58,902 nucleotides of DNA from Castellaniella sp035707805 (GTDB lineage: Bacteria > Pseudomonadota > Gammaproteobacteria > Burkholderiales > Burkholderiaceae_B), in assembly GCA_035707805.1 (NCBI GenBank), contig DASSTS010000021.1, positions 1 to 58,902 on the forward strand, written 5' to 3'. This document shows positions 1-8,570 of this stretch, one piece after another. Each line of letters starts with the position of its first letter. The first letter of the stretch is position 1. The notes beneath the pieces are model-generated. The model saw only the letters and a list, made by a program, of their open reading frames with translations, ran no database searches and was not told the DNA's origin. The translations under genes were made by a program, and so were the position numbers.

Positions 1-128
1 GCCAGGGCGCCGGCCGACAGGGACAAGGCGGCCAGTCCGAGGGCGGCGCGGATGCGCAGGGACAGGAGACTCAGGCGAAGGCGCCCGGCCGCAGGGCGGG
101 CCTGGACTGCAAGGGAAGACGGGACCAT
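1..128 (-). CDS. N-terminus of an exported protein, possibly LptD (partial)
   Basis: Only the first 42 codons are in the window; the gene runs off the left edge. The ATG at 128 opens a peptide starting MVPSSLAVQARPAAGRL, then an Arg/Leu-rich stretch and a hydrophobic core ending LAALSLSAGAL. That is the layout of a rather long signal peptide, so the product is probably exported. From remembered Bordetella gene order, the LPS-assembly outer-membrane protein LptD is one candidate, but nothing visible proves it. A promoter-like pair lies upstream at 194-222. cca lies behind it on the same strand, separated by about 160 bp. Confidence 0.45.
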   Translation of the reverse strand, partial: MVPSSLAVQARPAAGRLRLSLLSLRIRAALGLAALSLSAGAL

Positions 129-193
129 GGCGAAAAACCGGAGGGCTCGCCGGGCCGGAAGGGCCGCGCGGCGGCGCAGGGATGAAACGCGCC

Positions 194-222
194 ATGTTAC
201 GTAGCTGAACCGAAGCTGACAA
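194..222 (-). promoter_or_regulatory. Putative sigma-70 promoter for the left-edge gene
   Basis: On the minus strand TTGTCA (217-222) and TAACAT (194-199) are separated by 17 bp, a good match in sequence and spacing to a housekeeping promoter. The start codon at 128 would follow a leader of about 60 nt. The rest of the 129-289 intergenic stretch shows nothing I recognise. Confidence 0.5.
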
Positions 223-289
223 TCAGAAAAGATTCAGCCCCGCCGAAAGCGTGGCGGATCCACAACTCCGGGGGCTGCCCGGACCGGAT

Positions 290-1402
290 TCAATTCAAGG
301 CCGCGAGCGCCTGGAGCCGGGCGGCGTGCAGATCGGCGCGGATGCGGCCCGCATCGCCGCCCGCCGCGCGGGCGATGGCGCCGGCATCGACCCCCCGGAT
401 GGCATCCAGCCGCCGTGACCAGGCCGCCGGATCGACCTCGGGCAGCACGCAGGCGGCCACGGCCAGCAGTTCCAGGCAGCGGTCCGGCCGGCGCACGGCA
501 TCGCAGGATTCCAGCAGGCGCAGCCAGGCCGCCGGTCCGTCCGCAGCCGCCTCCCGAGGAACCGCGCGCAACTGGCCGAGCATGCCCGGCAGCAGCCGCG
601 CCAGGTCCCGGCAGGCGGCGGGCGCGCGGATGCGGTCCTGCAGGTCCGCCTCGGAGCCCAGGCACATCAGGGCATAGCGGCCGGCCAGTCCCTGGCCGCA
701 CGCCACGCCCGCCGCCAGCCCGCGCGCCACGGTCTCGTCCCAGACCAGGCCCGGCGCCACGCGGTCCAGCGCATCGCACTGCGCCAGCACGTCCAGCATG
801 CGCCCGGGATGCGAGGTCCGCAGGCCCTTGGCGAATTCCTGCCAGACGCGCTCCGGGACCAGGGCGTCGACCTCGCCCTCGCGCACCAGGGCGCGGCACA
901 GGTCCAGGGTCTCGGGAGCGATGGAAAAATCGGGAAAGCGGGCGGCGAAGCGCGCCAGGCGCAGCAGCCGCACCGGGTCTTCGGCGAAGGCCGGCCCGAC
1001 GTGCCGCAGGACGCGCGCCTGCACGTCGCGCGCGCCGCCCAGGGGGTCGATCAAGGCGCCGTCGGGCGCGCGCGCGATCGCATTGACCGTCAGGTCGCGG
1101 CGGCGCAGGTCGTCTTCCAGGCTGACGTCCCGGCCCGCATGGAAGACGAAGCCGTGGTAGCCCCGGCCCGTCTTGCGCTCGGTGCGCGCCAGCGCGTATT
1201 CCTCGTGCGTGGCCGGATGCAGGAAGACGGGGAAATCCCCCCCCACGGGCGTGAAGCCCCGGGCCGCCATGTCTTCCGGCGTGGAGCCCACCACCACCCA
1301 GTCGCGGTCGCCCGCCGGCTGCCCCAGCAGCTCGTCGCGCACGGCGCCGCCGACGATGTAGACGTTCAGCCCGTCCAGGACGGGATCGGGCGCCGCGCTC
1401 AA
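290..1402 (-). CDS. cca: CCA-adding enzyme (tRNA nucleotidyltransferase)
   Basis: Adds or repairs the 3'-terminal CCA of tRNAs. The 370-aa product opens with the class II nucleotidyltransferase head: GGAVRD near residue 18, then the metal-binding pair in DRDWVVVG. RRRDLTVNAIA and EDPVRLLRLARFAARF follow, as in the CCA/poly(A) polymerase family. It is shorter than E. coli Cca (412 aa) and I see no C-terminal HD phosphohydrolase motif, so it probably lacks the extra phosphatase activity. Its ATG overlaps the TGA of the upstream transglycosylase gene by four bases (ATGA), implying translational coupling. Confidence 0.93.
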   Translation of the reverse strand: MSAAPDPVLDGLNVYIVGGAVRDELLGQPAGDRDWVVVGSTPEDMAARGFTPVGGDFPVFLHPATHEEYALARTERKTGRGYHGFVFHAGRDVSLEDDLRRRDLTVNAIARAPDGALIDPLGGARDVQARVLRHVGPAFAEDPVRLLRLARFAARFPDFSIAPETLDLCRALVREGEVDALVPERVWQEFAKGLRTSHPGRMLDVLAQCDALDRVAPGLVWDETVARGLAAGVACGQGLAGRYALMCLGSEADLQDRIRAPAACRDLARLLPGMLGQLRAVPREAAADGPAAWLRLLESCDAVRRPDRCLELLAVAACVLPEVDPAAWSRRLDAIRGVDAGAIARAAGGDAGRIRADLHAARLQALAALN

Positions 1403-3570
1403 GGCCGCGCCGTCTGCGTGCCGTCCAGCGGGCTGACCGTGCCCAGGCGGGCTTTCAGCGAAGCCGGCTGCCCGGAAAACAGGGTGGCGTACCAGACGGC
1501 GTTGGACATGACGTTCTTCACGTACAGGCGGGTTTCGGTGAACGGGATGGTCTCCGCGAAGATCGCGCCCTCGACCGGCGCCTGCAGTTGCGAACGCCAG
1601 CGCTTGGGCCGGCCCGGACCGGCGTTGTAGCCCGCCGTGGCCAGCAGCTGGGAGCCCCCAAGCCCCTGCAGCACCATGTTCATGTAGCTGGTGCCCAGCA
1701 CCGTGTTGGTCTCGAAATCATTGACCTGGCTGGGCTTGAAGTCCTTCAGGCCGATCTTGCGGGCCACGTACCGCGCCGTGGACGGCATGAGCTGCATCAG
1801 CCCCGACGCCCCCACCCGGGACCGCGCATCGGTGATGAAGCGGGACTCCTGGCGGATCAGGCCGTAGACCCAGGCCGGATCCAGGTCGATCTGGCGCGCC
1901 TTCTCGGCCACCCGGCCCTCGAAGGGCGCGATGAAGCGCTGGCTGAAATCCACCACCTGCCGGGTCTGCAGGGACGTGTTCACCACCCGGTCGTAGATGT
2001 GTTCGGTGCGGGCGAATTCCGCGGCCCCCCGCAGCTGCGGGTCGCTCATGCCGCGCAGCGCGAAGTTCCATTCGGGCACGGCCTCGCGGCGCCAGCCCAG
2101 GTCGAAGAGCGCCACGGCGCGCTGCAGGCCCGGATTCGCGCGCGCCTGGGCGGTCCAGCCCGGATCCAGCACCGGCGCGACCGGCACGCGGGGGGTGCGG
2201 CCGAGTTCCTCGGTGGCGAGCTGGCCGTAGAAACCCAGGTCCCCGCTGATGGACTCGAAATACTGGCGCGCCGCCTGGGCATTGCCCTGGGCGGCCAGCG
2301 CGCGGCCGTACCAGTAGCGCCAGACAGGCTCGTCGGCCTGCGCTCCGCCCATCTTGCGGATCGCCGCGGCCACCCGATCCCAGTGGATCGGCGAGGCGCG
2401 CAATTCGGCGCGCACCTGCCAGGCGTGGTTGTAGTCGGTCATGGGGACGTAGCCTGACAGGCGGTACCAGCGGGCGGCGTCGGGCTCGACGTTCAGGGCG
2501 GCGATCAGGCCGAACTGGCCCCAGACCCATTGCATGTCGGCCTTGGGCAGTGTCTTGGCCCAGTGGTCCTGGATGTAGCCGGCCGCCTCGGCGCGGTCGT
2601 CGCTGCGCGCCAGGCGCGCCAGGGCGATGGCCAGCAGCTCGAAATCCGTCCCCGAGCGCGGCTTGGCGCGGGACTCCAGCCATTTGCGCGGATCCTTCAT
2701 CAGCGCGGCGAACTGCACCATGGCGGCATCGTCGAACACCACCGACGCGAGCCGCGTGATGTCGGACGCGCGGCCGGCCTCCAGGGTGTCGCGCAGCAGG
2801 CCATTGAGTTCCTTGCGGCTTAGGACGTGATCGGCCGCCACCTGGTCCAGCAGGCTCCAGCAATCGGCATTGGGCTTGAAGACGTCCAGGACCTCGGCGG
2901 CACGGGCGTGCCTGCCGTCCATGTGGCGCGCCAGCAGCAGGGCGCACTGCACGGACGAGGACGGATCCGCCACGGGCTCGATGCGCAGCGCGCCGGCATA
3001 ATCGCCGGCCCGCACGGACGCCAGGATCCAGTCGGCGCGGATGCGTTCGTTCAGGTAGGTGCCCGGATTGTCCTTCAGGAACTGCCGCACGGCCGCATCC
3101 GGCACGGGGGTGGTGCGGTCCTGCAGGCGGTGTTGCAGCGCCCAGTAGCGGGGATACTGCCCCAGCACCGGGTCGGCGAGCGCCAGGGGGGCCAGGCGGT
3201 CCAGGTCGTCCCAGCGGCGCCGCTTCATGGCATCGTAGGCGTCCATGACCGCCTGCCGGGCGGCGGCCGGCACGACGGGGGCCACGTAGGCCGGCACCAC
3301 GGGCGCCGATGCCGCCGGCGCCGGGCCCGGGGCGGCTGGCGCGGACGCCGGGACGACGCCGGCCGGCGCCGACAGCGCCACGACCGGCGCCTCGCCCGCC
3401 TGGGTTTCCGCGGCGCTGGGCGCCTGGGCGCCCGCGCAGCCGCTCAGGCCCAGCGTCGCGCTCAGGCCCCAGGCCAGCATCCGCCCGGACCAGCGCGGCG
3501 GGACCGGCAGCGGGACGGCCACACCGGCCCGGCCGAAGCGCCACGGATCCCTTAGAATGTCCAAGCTCAT
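1399..3570 (-). CDS. slt: Soluble lytic murein transglycosylase (Slt70 family)
   Basis: Cleaves peptidoglycan glycan strands in the periplasm, forming 1,6-anhydro ends. The long N-terminal part is alpha-helical and repeat-like, as in the Slt70 ring. The SLT domain lies near the C-terminus: GLIRQESRF carries the catalytic Glu (about residue 570), then GASGLMQLMPSTA and ATAGYNAGPGR. The start is uncertain. I chose the ATG at 3570, behind a GGGGTGG-like ribosome site; 3600 would run into the divergent gene. An ATG at 3480 would begin just before the hydrophobic segment LAWGLSATLGLSGCAG, whose LSGC resembles a lipobox, so this may be a lipoprotein. Divergent from the 5-FTHF cyclo-ligase gene. Confidence 0.9.
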   Translation of the reverse strand: MSLDILRDPWRFGRAGVAVPLPVPPRWSGRMLAWGLSATLGLSGCAGAQAPSAAETQAGEAPVVALSAPAGVVPASAPAAPGPAPAASAPVVPAYVAPVVPAAARQAVMDAYDAMKRRRWDDLDRLAPLALADPVLGQYPRYWALQHRLQDRTTPVPDAAVRQFLKDNPGTYLNERIRADWILASVRAGDYAGALRIEPVADPSSSVQCALLLARHMDGRHARAAEVLDVFKPNADCWSLLDQVAADHVLSRKELNGLLRDTLEAGRASDITRLASVVFDDAAMVQFAALMKDPRKWLESRAKPRSGTDFELLAIALARLARSDDRAEAAGYIQDHWAKTLPKADMQWVWGQFGLIAALNVEPDAARWYRLSGYVPMTDYNHAWQVRAELRASPIHWDRVAAAIRKMGGAQADEPVWRYWYGRALAAQGNAQAARQYFESISGDLGFYGQLATEELGRTPRVPVAPVLDPGWTAQARANPGLQRAVALFDLGWRREAVPEWNFALRGMSDPQLRGAAEFARTEHIYDRVVNTSLQTRQVVDFSQRFIAPFEGRVAEKARQIDLDPAWVYGLIRQESRFITDARSRVGASGLMQLMPSTARYVARKIGLKDFKPSQVNDFETNTVLGTSYMNMVLQGLGGSQLLATAGYNAGPGRPKRWRSQLQAPVEGAIFAETIPFTETRLYVKNVMSNAVWYATLFSGQPASLKARLGTVSPLDGTQTARP

Positions 3571-3598
3571 CTTGCCACCCCGCACAACACAACCGCTC

Positions 3599-4228
3599 AT
3601 GAATCAGAACGCACAGGATAACGCAGTCACCCTCAGGACGCGACTCAGGCAGCGCCGCGCGGCCCTTCCGGAATCAGACCGGGACCGCGGCGCGCTGCTG
3701 ATCCGCGGGCGCCTGCACACCTGGCTGGCCAGCCAGCGCACCGCGCTGCGGGAGGCCGGCCGCCCCGACATCCGCCACGTCGCCGCATTCTGGTCGATGC
3801 CCGAGGAACCCGCCTTGCAGGCGCTGCTGCGCCAGTGGGCGCAGGATGAATCGCTGACGGTGTCGCTGCCGGTGGTGGCGGCCCCGGCCAGCCCGCTGGT
3901 GTTCCGGCGCTGGACGCCGGACACCCCGATGCGCCCCGGCGCCTACGGCATCCAGGAGCCCGACGGCCCCGAGGCTCCGGCGCCCGACGTCGTGCTGGTG
4001 CCGACCCTGGGCTTTACCCGCGAGGGCGACCGCCTGGGCTACGGCGGCGGCTATTACGACCGGACGCTGGCGGCGCTGCGGGCCTGCGGTCATGCGTTCA
4101 CGACCATCGGCATCGCCTGGGCCTGCGGCGACCTGAGCGGCGAGGCCTATGCGCCGGCCGCGCACGACGTCCGGCTGGACGCCATCCTGACCGACAAGGG
4201 CTGGGCGGTGCCGGCCCCTGTGCTCTAG
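3599..4228 (+). CDS. 5-formyltetrahydrofolate cyclo-ligase
   Basis: Converts 5-formyl-THF to 5,10-methenyl-THF using ATP, returning stored folate to the one-carbon pool. The 209-aa product has the family C-terminal signature GDRLGYGGGYYDRTLA and an N-terminal basic helix LRTRLRQRRAALP. I start at MNQNAQDN (3599) because an upstream in-frame ATG at 3557 would overlap the divergent slt gene and add residues unlike the family. It converges on metF, a second folate enzyme, which makes functional sense although they are on opposite strands. Gene names ygfA and fau are used for relatives. Confidence 0.9.
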   Translation: MNQNAQDNAVTLRTRLRQRRAALPESDRDRGALLIRGRLHTWLASQRTALREAGRPDIRHVAAFWSMPEEPALQALLRQWAQDESLTVSLPVVAAPASPLVFRRWTPDTPMRPGAYGIQEPDGPEAPAPDVVLVPTLGFTREGDRLGYGGGYYDRTLAALRACGHAFTTIGIAWACGDLSGEAYAPAAHDVRLDAILTDKGWAVPAPVL

Positions 4229-4258
4229 TGTGCTGTCCGGACCGCCGCGCCGCGGGCC

Positions 4259-5113
4259 TCAGGAACCCAGCCCCAGATCCTCGCAGATCCGCACCACGGC
4301 GTCCGCGTTGTTCAGGGTGTAGAAATGCAGGCCGGGGGCGCCGTTTTCCAGCAGGCGCGCCGACAGGCGCGTGACCACCTCGATGCCGAACGCCCGGATC
4401 GAGGCCTTGTCGTCGCCGAAATCCTGCAGGCGCAGGCGCAGCCAGCGCGGGATCTCCGCCCCGCACATGGATGAGAACCGCGCCAGCTGGGTGTAGTTGG
4501 TCAGCGGCATGATGCCCGGCGTGATGGGAATCTCCACACCCTTGGCGCGCGCCCGGTCCACGAAATCGAAATACGAGTCCGCGTTGAAGAAATACTGCGT
4601 GATGGCCCCGTCGGCGCCGGCGCGCACCTTGTCGACGAAATGCCGCAGGTCCTGTTCCGCGCTTTCGGCCTGGGGATGCATCTCGGGATAGGCCGCGACC
4701 TCGATGTGAAAGGCGTCGCCGTACTGTTCGCGCACGAAGCGCACCAGCTCGCTGGCATGGTGCAGGTCGCCGGTGTCGCCGCCCATGCCCGAGGGCAAGT
4801 CGCCGCGCAGGGCCACCAGGCGATGGATGCCGCGCGCGCGGTAGTCGTCCAGGATGCCCCGCAGGTCGTCGCGCGTGGCGCCGATGCAAGACAGGTGCGG
4901 CGCCACGTCGGTGCCGAGATTGCGCAGCATCTGCACGGTGTCGACCGTGCCGGCGCGGGTGGAGCCGCCGGCCCCGAAAGTCACGCTCACGTAGGACGGG
5001 TTCAGCGCCGCCAGCCGCTTGGCCGAGCGCACCAGGCGCTCCTGCGCGGCGATGTCGCGCGGGGGAAAGTATTCCAGGCTGACGACGGCGCCGGGATTCG
5101 AGGATCGGGACAT
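4259..5113 (-). CDS. metF: 5,10-methylenetetrahydrofolate reductase
   Basis: Flavoenzyme that reduces 5,10-methylene-THF to 5-methyl-THF, the methyl donor for methionine synthesis. The 284-aa protein begins MSRSSNPG and soon reaches SLEYFPPRD. FGAGGSTRAGT, the HLSCIGATRD strand and KVRAGADGAITQYFFN follow, as expected for the TIM-barrel family (E. coli 296 aa). The ATG at 5113 is chosen over 5182 because the 23 residues between them are unlike the family and overlap the upstream gene. It is the third gene after ahcY and a small membrane protein, so it should fall under the SAH riboswitch at 7041-7129. Confidence 0.93.
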   Translation of the reverse strand: MSRSSNPGAVVSLEYFPPRDIAAQERLVRSAKRLAALNPSYVSVTFGAGGSTRAGTVDTVQMLRNLGTDVAPHLSCIGATRDDLRGILDDYRARGIHRLVALRGDLPSGMGGDTGDLHHASELVRFVREQYGDAFHIEVAAYPEMHPQAESAEQDLRHFVDKVRAGADGAITQYFFNADSYFDFVDRARAKGVEIPITPGIMPLTNYTQLARFSSMCGAEIPRWLRLRLQDFGDDKASIRAFGIEVVTRLSARLLENGAPGLHFYTLNNADAVVRICEDLGLGS

Positions 5114-5126
5114 GATGTTCCAGTTC

Positions 5127-5462
5127 TTATTGCAGCAGCAGGCTGGCCAGGGCGCCCGATACCAGGCTGTAGACGATGGCACCGATGACGGCCCACCAGA
5201 ATCCGTCCACCTGGAAGCCCTTCAGGATCGAGCCCGCCCACCAGAACACCAGGGCATTGAGCACCAGCAGGAACAGGCCCAGCGTGACCACCGTCAGCGG
5301 CAGGGTCAGCAGGATCAGCAGCGGCTTGACCACGGCATTGAGCAGGCCCAGCACCAGCGCGGCGATCAGCGCCGAGCCGAAGGACGCCACGTTGATGCCG
5401 GGCAGGAGATAGGCCACGATCAGCAGGGCCACGGCGTTCAGGATCCAGACGAGCAGCAGCAT
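5127..5462 (-). CDS. Four-helix membrane protein, phage holin superfamily IV-like
   Basis: A 111-aa, almost wholly hydrophobic protein with four evident membrane segments (about residues 1-20, 28-50, 53-78 and 86-110) joined by short loops containing LPGINV and VVKPLLILLTLPL. It matches the small family annotated as phage holin family IV / YvlD-like. There is no phage context: it sits 13 bp before metF and 100 bp after ahcY, in one operon downstream of an SAH riboswitch. Its function is unknown; the location suggests a link to the methyl cycle or simply to the membrane. Confidence 0.85.
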   Translation of the reverse strand: MLLLVWILNAVALLIVAYLLPGINVASFGSALIAALVLGLLNAVVKPLLILLTLPLTVVTLGLFLLVLNALVFWWAGSILKGFQVDGFWWAVIGAIVYSLVSGALASLLLQ

Positions 5463-5564
5463 GATGAATTTCCTCCAGGAAGACAGGCTGGAACGGCGTT
5501 TGCAAGCCGGGTGCCCGGCGGGCGATCCGCGGCGGCGGATGCGTCCCGCGGGACCGGCGTCCGA

Positions 5565-6971
5565 TCAATAGCGGTAATGGTCGGGCTTGAACGGGCCTTC
5601 CACCGGCACGCCGATGTAGTCGGCCTGCTTCGGACTCAGGGCGGTCAGGCGCACGCCGAGTTTTTTCAGATGCAGGCGGGCGACCTTCTCGTCCAGGTGC
5701 TTGGGCAGCACGTAGACCTGGCCGGTCGCGTACTGGTCGCGGCGCGTGAACAGCTCGATCTGGGCGATGGTCTGGTTGGTGAAGGACGCCGACATGACGA
5801 AGGACGGATGCCCCGTGGCGCAGCCCAGGTTCACCAGGCGGCCCTTGGCCAGCAGGATGATGCGCTTGCCGTCGGGGAAGATGATGTGGTCCACCTGGGG
5901 CTTGATTTCTTCCCATTGCAGGTCTTCCACCGAGGCGACGTTGATCTCGCTGTCGAAGTGGCCGATGTTGCAGACGATGGCCTGGTCCTTCATGCGGTAC
6001 AGGTGGTCGCGGTCGATGACGTGATAGTTGCCGGTGGCCGTCACGAAGATGTCGGCCTGCTCGACCACGCCGGGCTCGTTCAGGTCGACGACGCGGAAGC
6101 CCTCCATCGAGGCCTGCAGCGCGCAGATGGGATCGACCTCGGTGACCCAGACCTGGGCGCGCAGCGCCGCCAGGGCCTGGGCGCAGCCCTTGCCCACGTC
6201 GCCGAAACCGCAGACCACGGCGATCTTGCCCGCCACCATCACGTCGGTGGCGCGCTTGATGCCGTCCACCAGCGACTCGCGGCAGCCGTACAGGTTGTCG
6301 AACTTGGACTTGGTCACGGAGTCGTTGACGTTGATGGCGGGGATCTTGAGCTCGCCGCGCTGCGACATCTGGTAGAGGCGGTGCACGCCGGTGGTGGTTT
6401 CCTCGGTCACGCCCCGGATCTGCGCCAGGCGGGTGGAATACCAGGCGGGATCCTGGGCCAGCTTGGCCTTGATGGCGGCGAACAGCACGCGTTCTTCTTC
6501 GTTTTCGGCCTTGGCGATCACGGACGGATCGGTCTCGGCGCGCGCGCCCAGGTGCAGCAGCAGGGTCGCGTCGCCGCCGTCGTCCAGAATCATGTTGGCC
6601 TGCTCGCCGGGCCAGTCGAAGATGCGGTGGGTGTACTGCCAGTAGTCCTCCAGCGATTCGCCCTTGACGGCGAACACCGGGGTGCCGCCAGCGGCGATGG
6701 CCGCGGCCGCGTGGTCCTGGGTGGAGAAGATGTTGCACGAGGCCCAGCGGACCTCGGCCCCCAGGGCCTTGAGGGTCTCGATCAGCACGCCCGTCTGGAT
6801 GGTCATGTGCAGGCTGCCGGCGATGCGCGCGCCTTTCAGCGGCTGCGACGCGGCGAATTCCTCGCGCGTGGCCATCAGGCCCGGCATTTCGGTCTCGGCG
6901 ATGGACAGCTCGCGGCGGCCCCAGTCGGCCAGGGCGATGTCGGCAATGATGTAATCGTGTGCAGTGCTCAT
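5565..6971 (-). CDS. ahcY: S-adenosylhomocysteine hydrolase (adenosylhomocysteinase)
   Basis: Splits S-adenosylhomocysteine into adenosine and homocysteine, removing the inhibitory by-product of methylation. The 468-aa protein has the tightly bound NAD site in VVCGFGDVGKGCAQAL, substrate-domain segments such as SLHMTIQTGVLIETL, and the C-terminal PDHYRY characteristic of the family. A ribosome site AGGA lies eight bases before the ATG. The leader contains an SAH riboswitch, so the enzyme should be made when its substrate accumulates. First gene of ahcY / membrane protein / metF. Confidence 0.96.
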   Translation of the reverse strand: MSTAHDYIIADIALADWGRRELSIAETEMPGLMATREEFAASQPLKGARIAGSLHMTIQTGVLIETLKALGAEVRWASCNIFSTQDHAAAAIAAGGTPVFAVKGESLEDYWQYTHRIFDWPGEQANMILDDGGDATLLLHLGARAETDPSVIAKAENEEERVLFAAIKAKLAQDPAWYSTRLAQIRGVTEETTTGVHRLYQMSQRGELKIPAINVNDSVTKSKFDNLYGCRESLVDGIKRATDVMVAGKIAVVCGFGDVGKGCAQALAALRAQVWVTEVDPICALQASMEGFRVVDLNEPGVVEQADIFVTATGNYHVIDRDHLYRMKDQAIVCNIGHFDSEINVASVEDLQWEEIKPQVDHIIFPDGKRIILLAKGRLVNLGCATGHPSFVMSASFTNQTIAQIELFTRRDQYATGQVYVLPKHLDEKVARLHLKKLGVRLTALSPKQADYIGVPVEGPFKPDHYRY

Positions 6972-7040
6972 GGTGGTCCTGTAGAGCCTGCGCAGACGGG
7001 GGACGGTTGCCGCCCACCCCTGCCCGCGCAGGGCAACGAT

Positions 7041-7129
7041 GGGCGCCGTTCATGAAGAAGGTTCCTGAGCCTGGCGGCCCGCATCCAGCCCGTGACGGGC
7101 GGCGGGGCCGGTGCAGCGCCCCTCAGGAA
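7041..7129 (-). promoter_or_regulatory. SAH riboswitch in the ahcY leader
   Basis: Reading the minus strand, the segment shows the conserved order of the SAH-sensing RNA: CCTGAGGGGCGCTGC, a GC-rich hairpin arm, GCCAGGCTCAGG, then AACGGCGCCC. Helix P1 is GGGCGC (7116-7121) with GCGCCC (7041-7046). The pseudoknot pairs TTCCTGAG (7122-7129) with CTCAGGAA (7062-7069), eight perfect pairs; family members I remember have CCGAG/CTCGG there, so the change is compensated. Known SAH riboswitches switch genes on when SAH binds. About 70 nt separate it from ahcY, enough for an expression platform; no U-tract is visible, so control is more likely at translation. Confidence 0.93.
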
Positions 7130-7180
7130 AAGGGGGTCATTATACCGGGAAGCGGGCCGGGCCGGCGCCCGGCGCCGGCC

Positions 7181-8344
7181 TCAGGCGGCGGCCTTGAGCA
7201 CCTGCACCTTGTCGGTGGCTTCCCAGCTGAATTCCGGTTCGCTGCGGCCGAAATGGCCGTAGGCGGCGGACTTGGAATAAATGGGGCGCAGCAGGCCGAG
7301 CATGTTGATGATGCCCTTGGGACGCAGGTCGAAATGTTCGCGCACCAGGCGCGCGATCTGCTCGTCGGGGATCACGCCCGTGCCCTCGGTGTAGACCGTG
7401 ATGTTGATGGGCTCGGCCACGCCGATGGCGTAGCTGACCTGCACCTGGCACTGGCGCGCCAGGCCGGCCGCGACGATGTTCTTGGCCACGTAGCGGGCCG
7501 CATAGGCGGCCGAGCGGTCGACCTTGGACGGGTCCTTGCCGGAGAACGCGCCGCCGCCGTGCGGGCAGGCCCCGCCGTAGGTGTCGACGATGATCTTGCG
7601 CCCGGTCAGGCCGCAGTCGCCCTGCGGGCCGCCGATGACGAACTTGCCCGTGGGGTTGATCAGGAACTTGGTCCTGTCGGTCAGCAGGCCCTCGGCGAAG
7701 ACCGGGCGGATGATGTGCTCGATCGCGGCGTCGCGGATGTCGGCCTGGGAAATGTCCGGATGGTGCTGGGTGGACAGGACCACCGTGTCGACCTCGGCCG
7801 GCTTGCCGTCGACATAGCGGAACGTGACCTGCGACTTGGCGTCCGGGCGCAGCCACGGCAGGCGCCCGTCCTTGCGCAGCTCGGCCTGGCGCTGGACGAT
7901 GCGGTGCGCGTACCAGATCGGCGCGGGCATCAGGTCGGGGGTCTCGTCGCAGGCGTAGCCGAACATCAGGCCCTGGTCGCCCGCGCCCTGGTTCAGGATT
8001 TCTTCCGGGGTGCGGTCCACGCCCTGGGCGATGTCGGGGGATTGCTTGTCGTAGGCGACCAGCACCGCGCAGCCCTTGTAGTCGATGCCGTAGTCGGTGT
8101 TGTCATAGCCGATGCGGCGGATCGTGTCGCGCGCGATCTGGATGTAGTCCACATTGGCGCGCGAGGTGATCTCGCCGGCCAGCACGACCAGGCCGGTATT
8201 GCAGAGGGTCTCGGCGGCGACCCGCGAGGTGGGGTCCTGTTCGAGGAGGGCGTCGAGGATCGCGTCGGAAATCTGGTCGGCGACCTTGTCGGGATGGCCT
8301 TCGGAAACGGATTCCGAGGTGAAGAGAAAATCGTTGTTTGCCAC
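7181..8344 (-). CDS. metK: S-adenosylmethionine synthetase
   Basis: Makes S-adenosylmethionine from methionine and ATP. The 387-aa protein carries the family signatures GHPDKVADQISDAILD near the N-terminus, GAGDQGLMFGYA near residue 120 and GGGAFSGKDPSKVDRS near residue 245, and is full length (E. coli 384 aa). It lies immediately upstream of the SAH riboswitch and ahcY on the same strand, so SAM production and SAH disposal are adjacent. It is divergent from an lpxL-type gene across 226 bp. Confidence 0.97.
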   Translation of the reverse strand: MANNDFLFTSESVSEGHPDKVADQISDAILDALLEQDPTSRVAAETLCNTGLVVLAGEITSRANVDYIQIARDTIRRIGYDNTDYGIDYKGCAVLVAYDKQSPDIAQGVDRTPEEILNQGAGDQGLMFGYACDETPDLMPAPIWYAHRIVQRQAELRKDGRLPWLRPDAKSQVTFRYVDGKPAEVDTVVLSTQHHPDISQADIRDAAIEHIIRPVFAEGLLTDRTKFLINPTGKFVIGGPQGDCGLTGRKIIVDTYGGACPHGGGAFSGKDPSKVDRSAAYAARYVAKNIVAAGLARQCQVQVSYAIGVAEPINITVYTEGTGVIPDEQIARLVREHFDLRPKGIINMLGLLRPIYSKSAAYGHFGRSEPEFSWEATDKVQVLKAAA

Positions 8345-8570
8345 AGCGATACGTCCTTATGAGCACCGGACCGACCGGCGCAAGGTTGAACGGAACGCGT
8401 TGCACCTCTGGTGTTCGGGGCGCGACGCTTTAGCGGATGGTGCCGTGCCGTCGCCGGCCCGGTGATCGCTCCGCAAGTTGTCGGTTAACTCAGCGATCCC
8501 CGCCATTTTAAGCGAAAATACCCCGCACCTGCTGAAATGGCGCTCCGCTTCCAGGGATATTCCACCCCCC
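8345..8570. other. Intergenic region between divergent metK and the first lpxL-type gene
   Basis: The 226 bp must hold the promoters of both genes and the metK leader. An AT-richer patch near 8508-8520 (ATTTTAAGCGAAAATA) is the likely promoter zone. On the minus strand the metK leader can form CACC-AGA-GGTG (8403-8413) or, using the same GGTG bases, a 7-bp stem GGTGCAA / TTGCGCC (8400-8406 with 8377-8383). I recognise no known SAM riboswitch here. Confidence 0.5.

Noticed and set aside
5127..5462. Prophage suggested by a phage-holin family name
   Set aside because: No other phage genes are near, and the gene belongs to a methyl-cycle operon; the family name reflects topology only.
5019..7055. 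Very long plus-strand open frame (678 codons) opposite ahcY and metF
   Set aside because: Composition rich in His, Gln, Gly and Val, no recognisable domain, and it lies antisense to well-supported genes. GC-rich third positions commonly leave such frames open.
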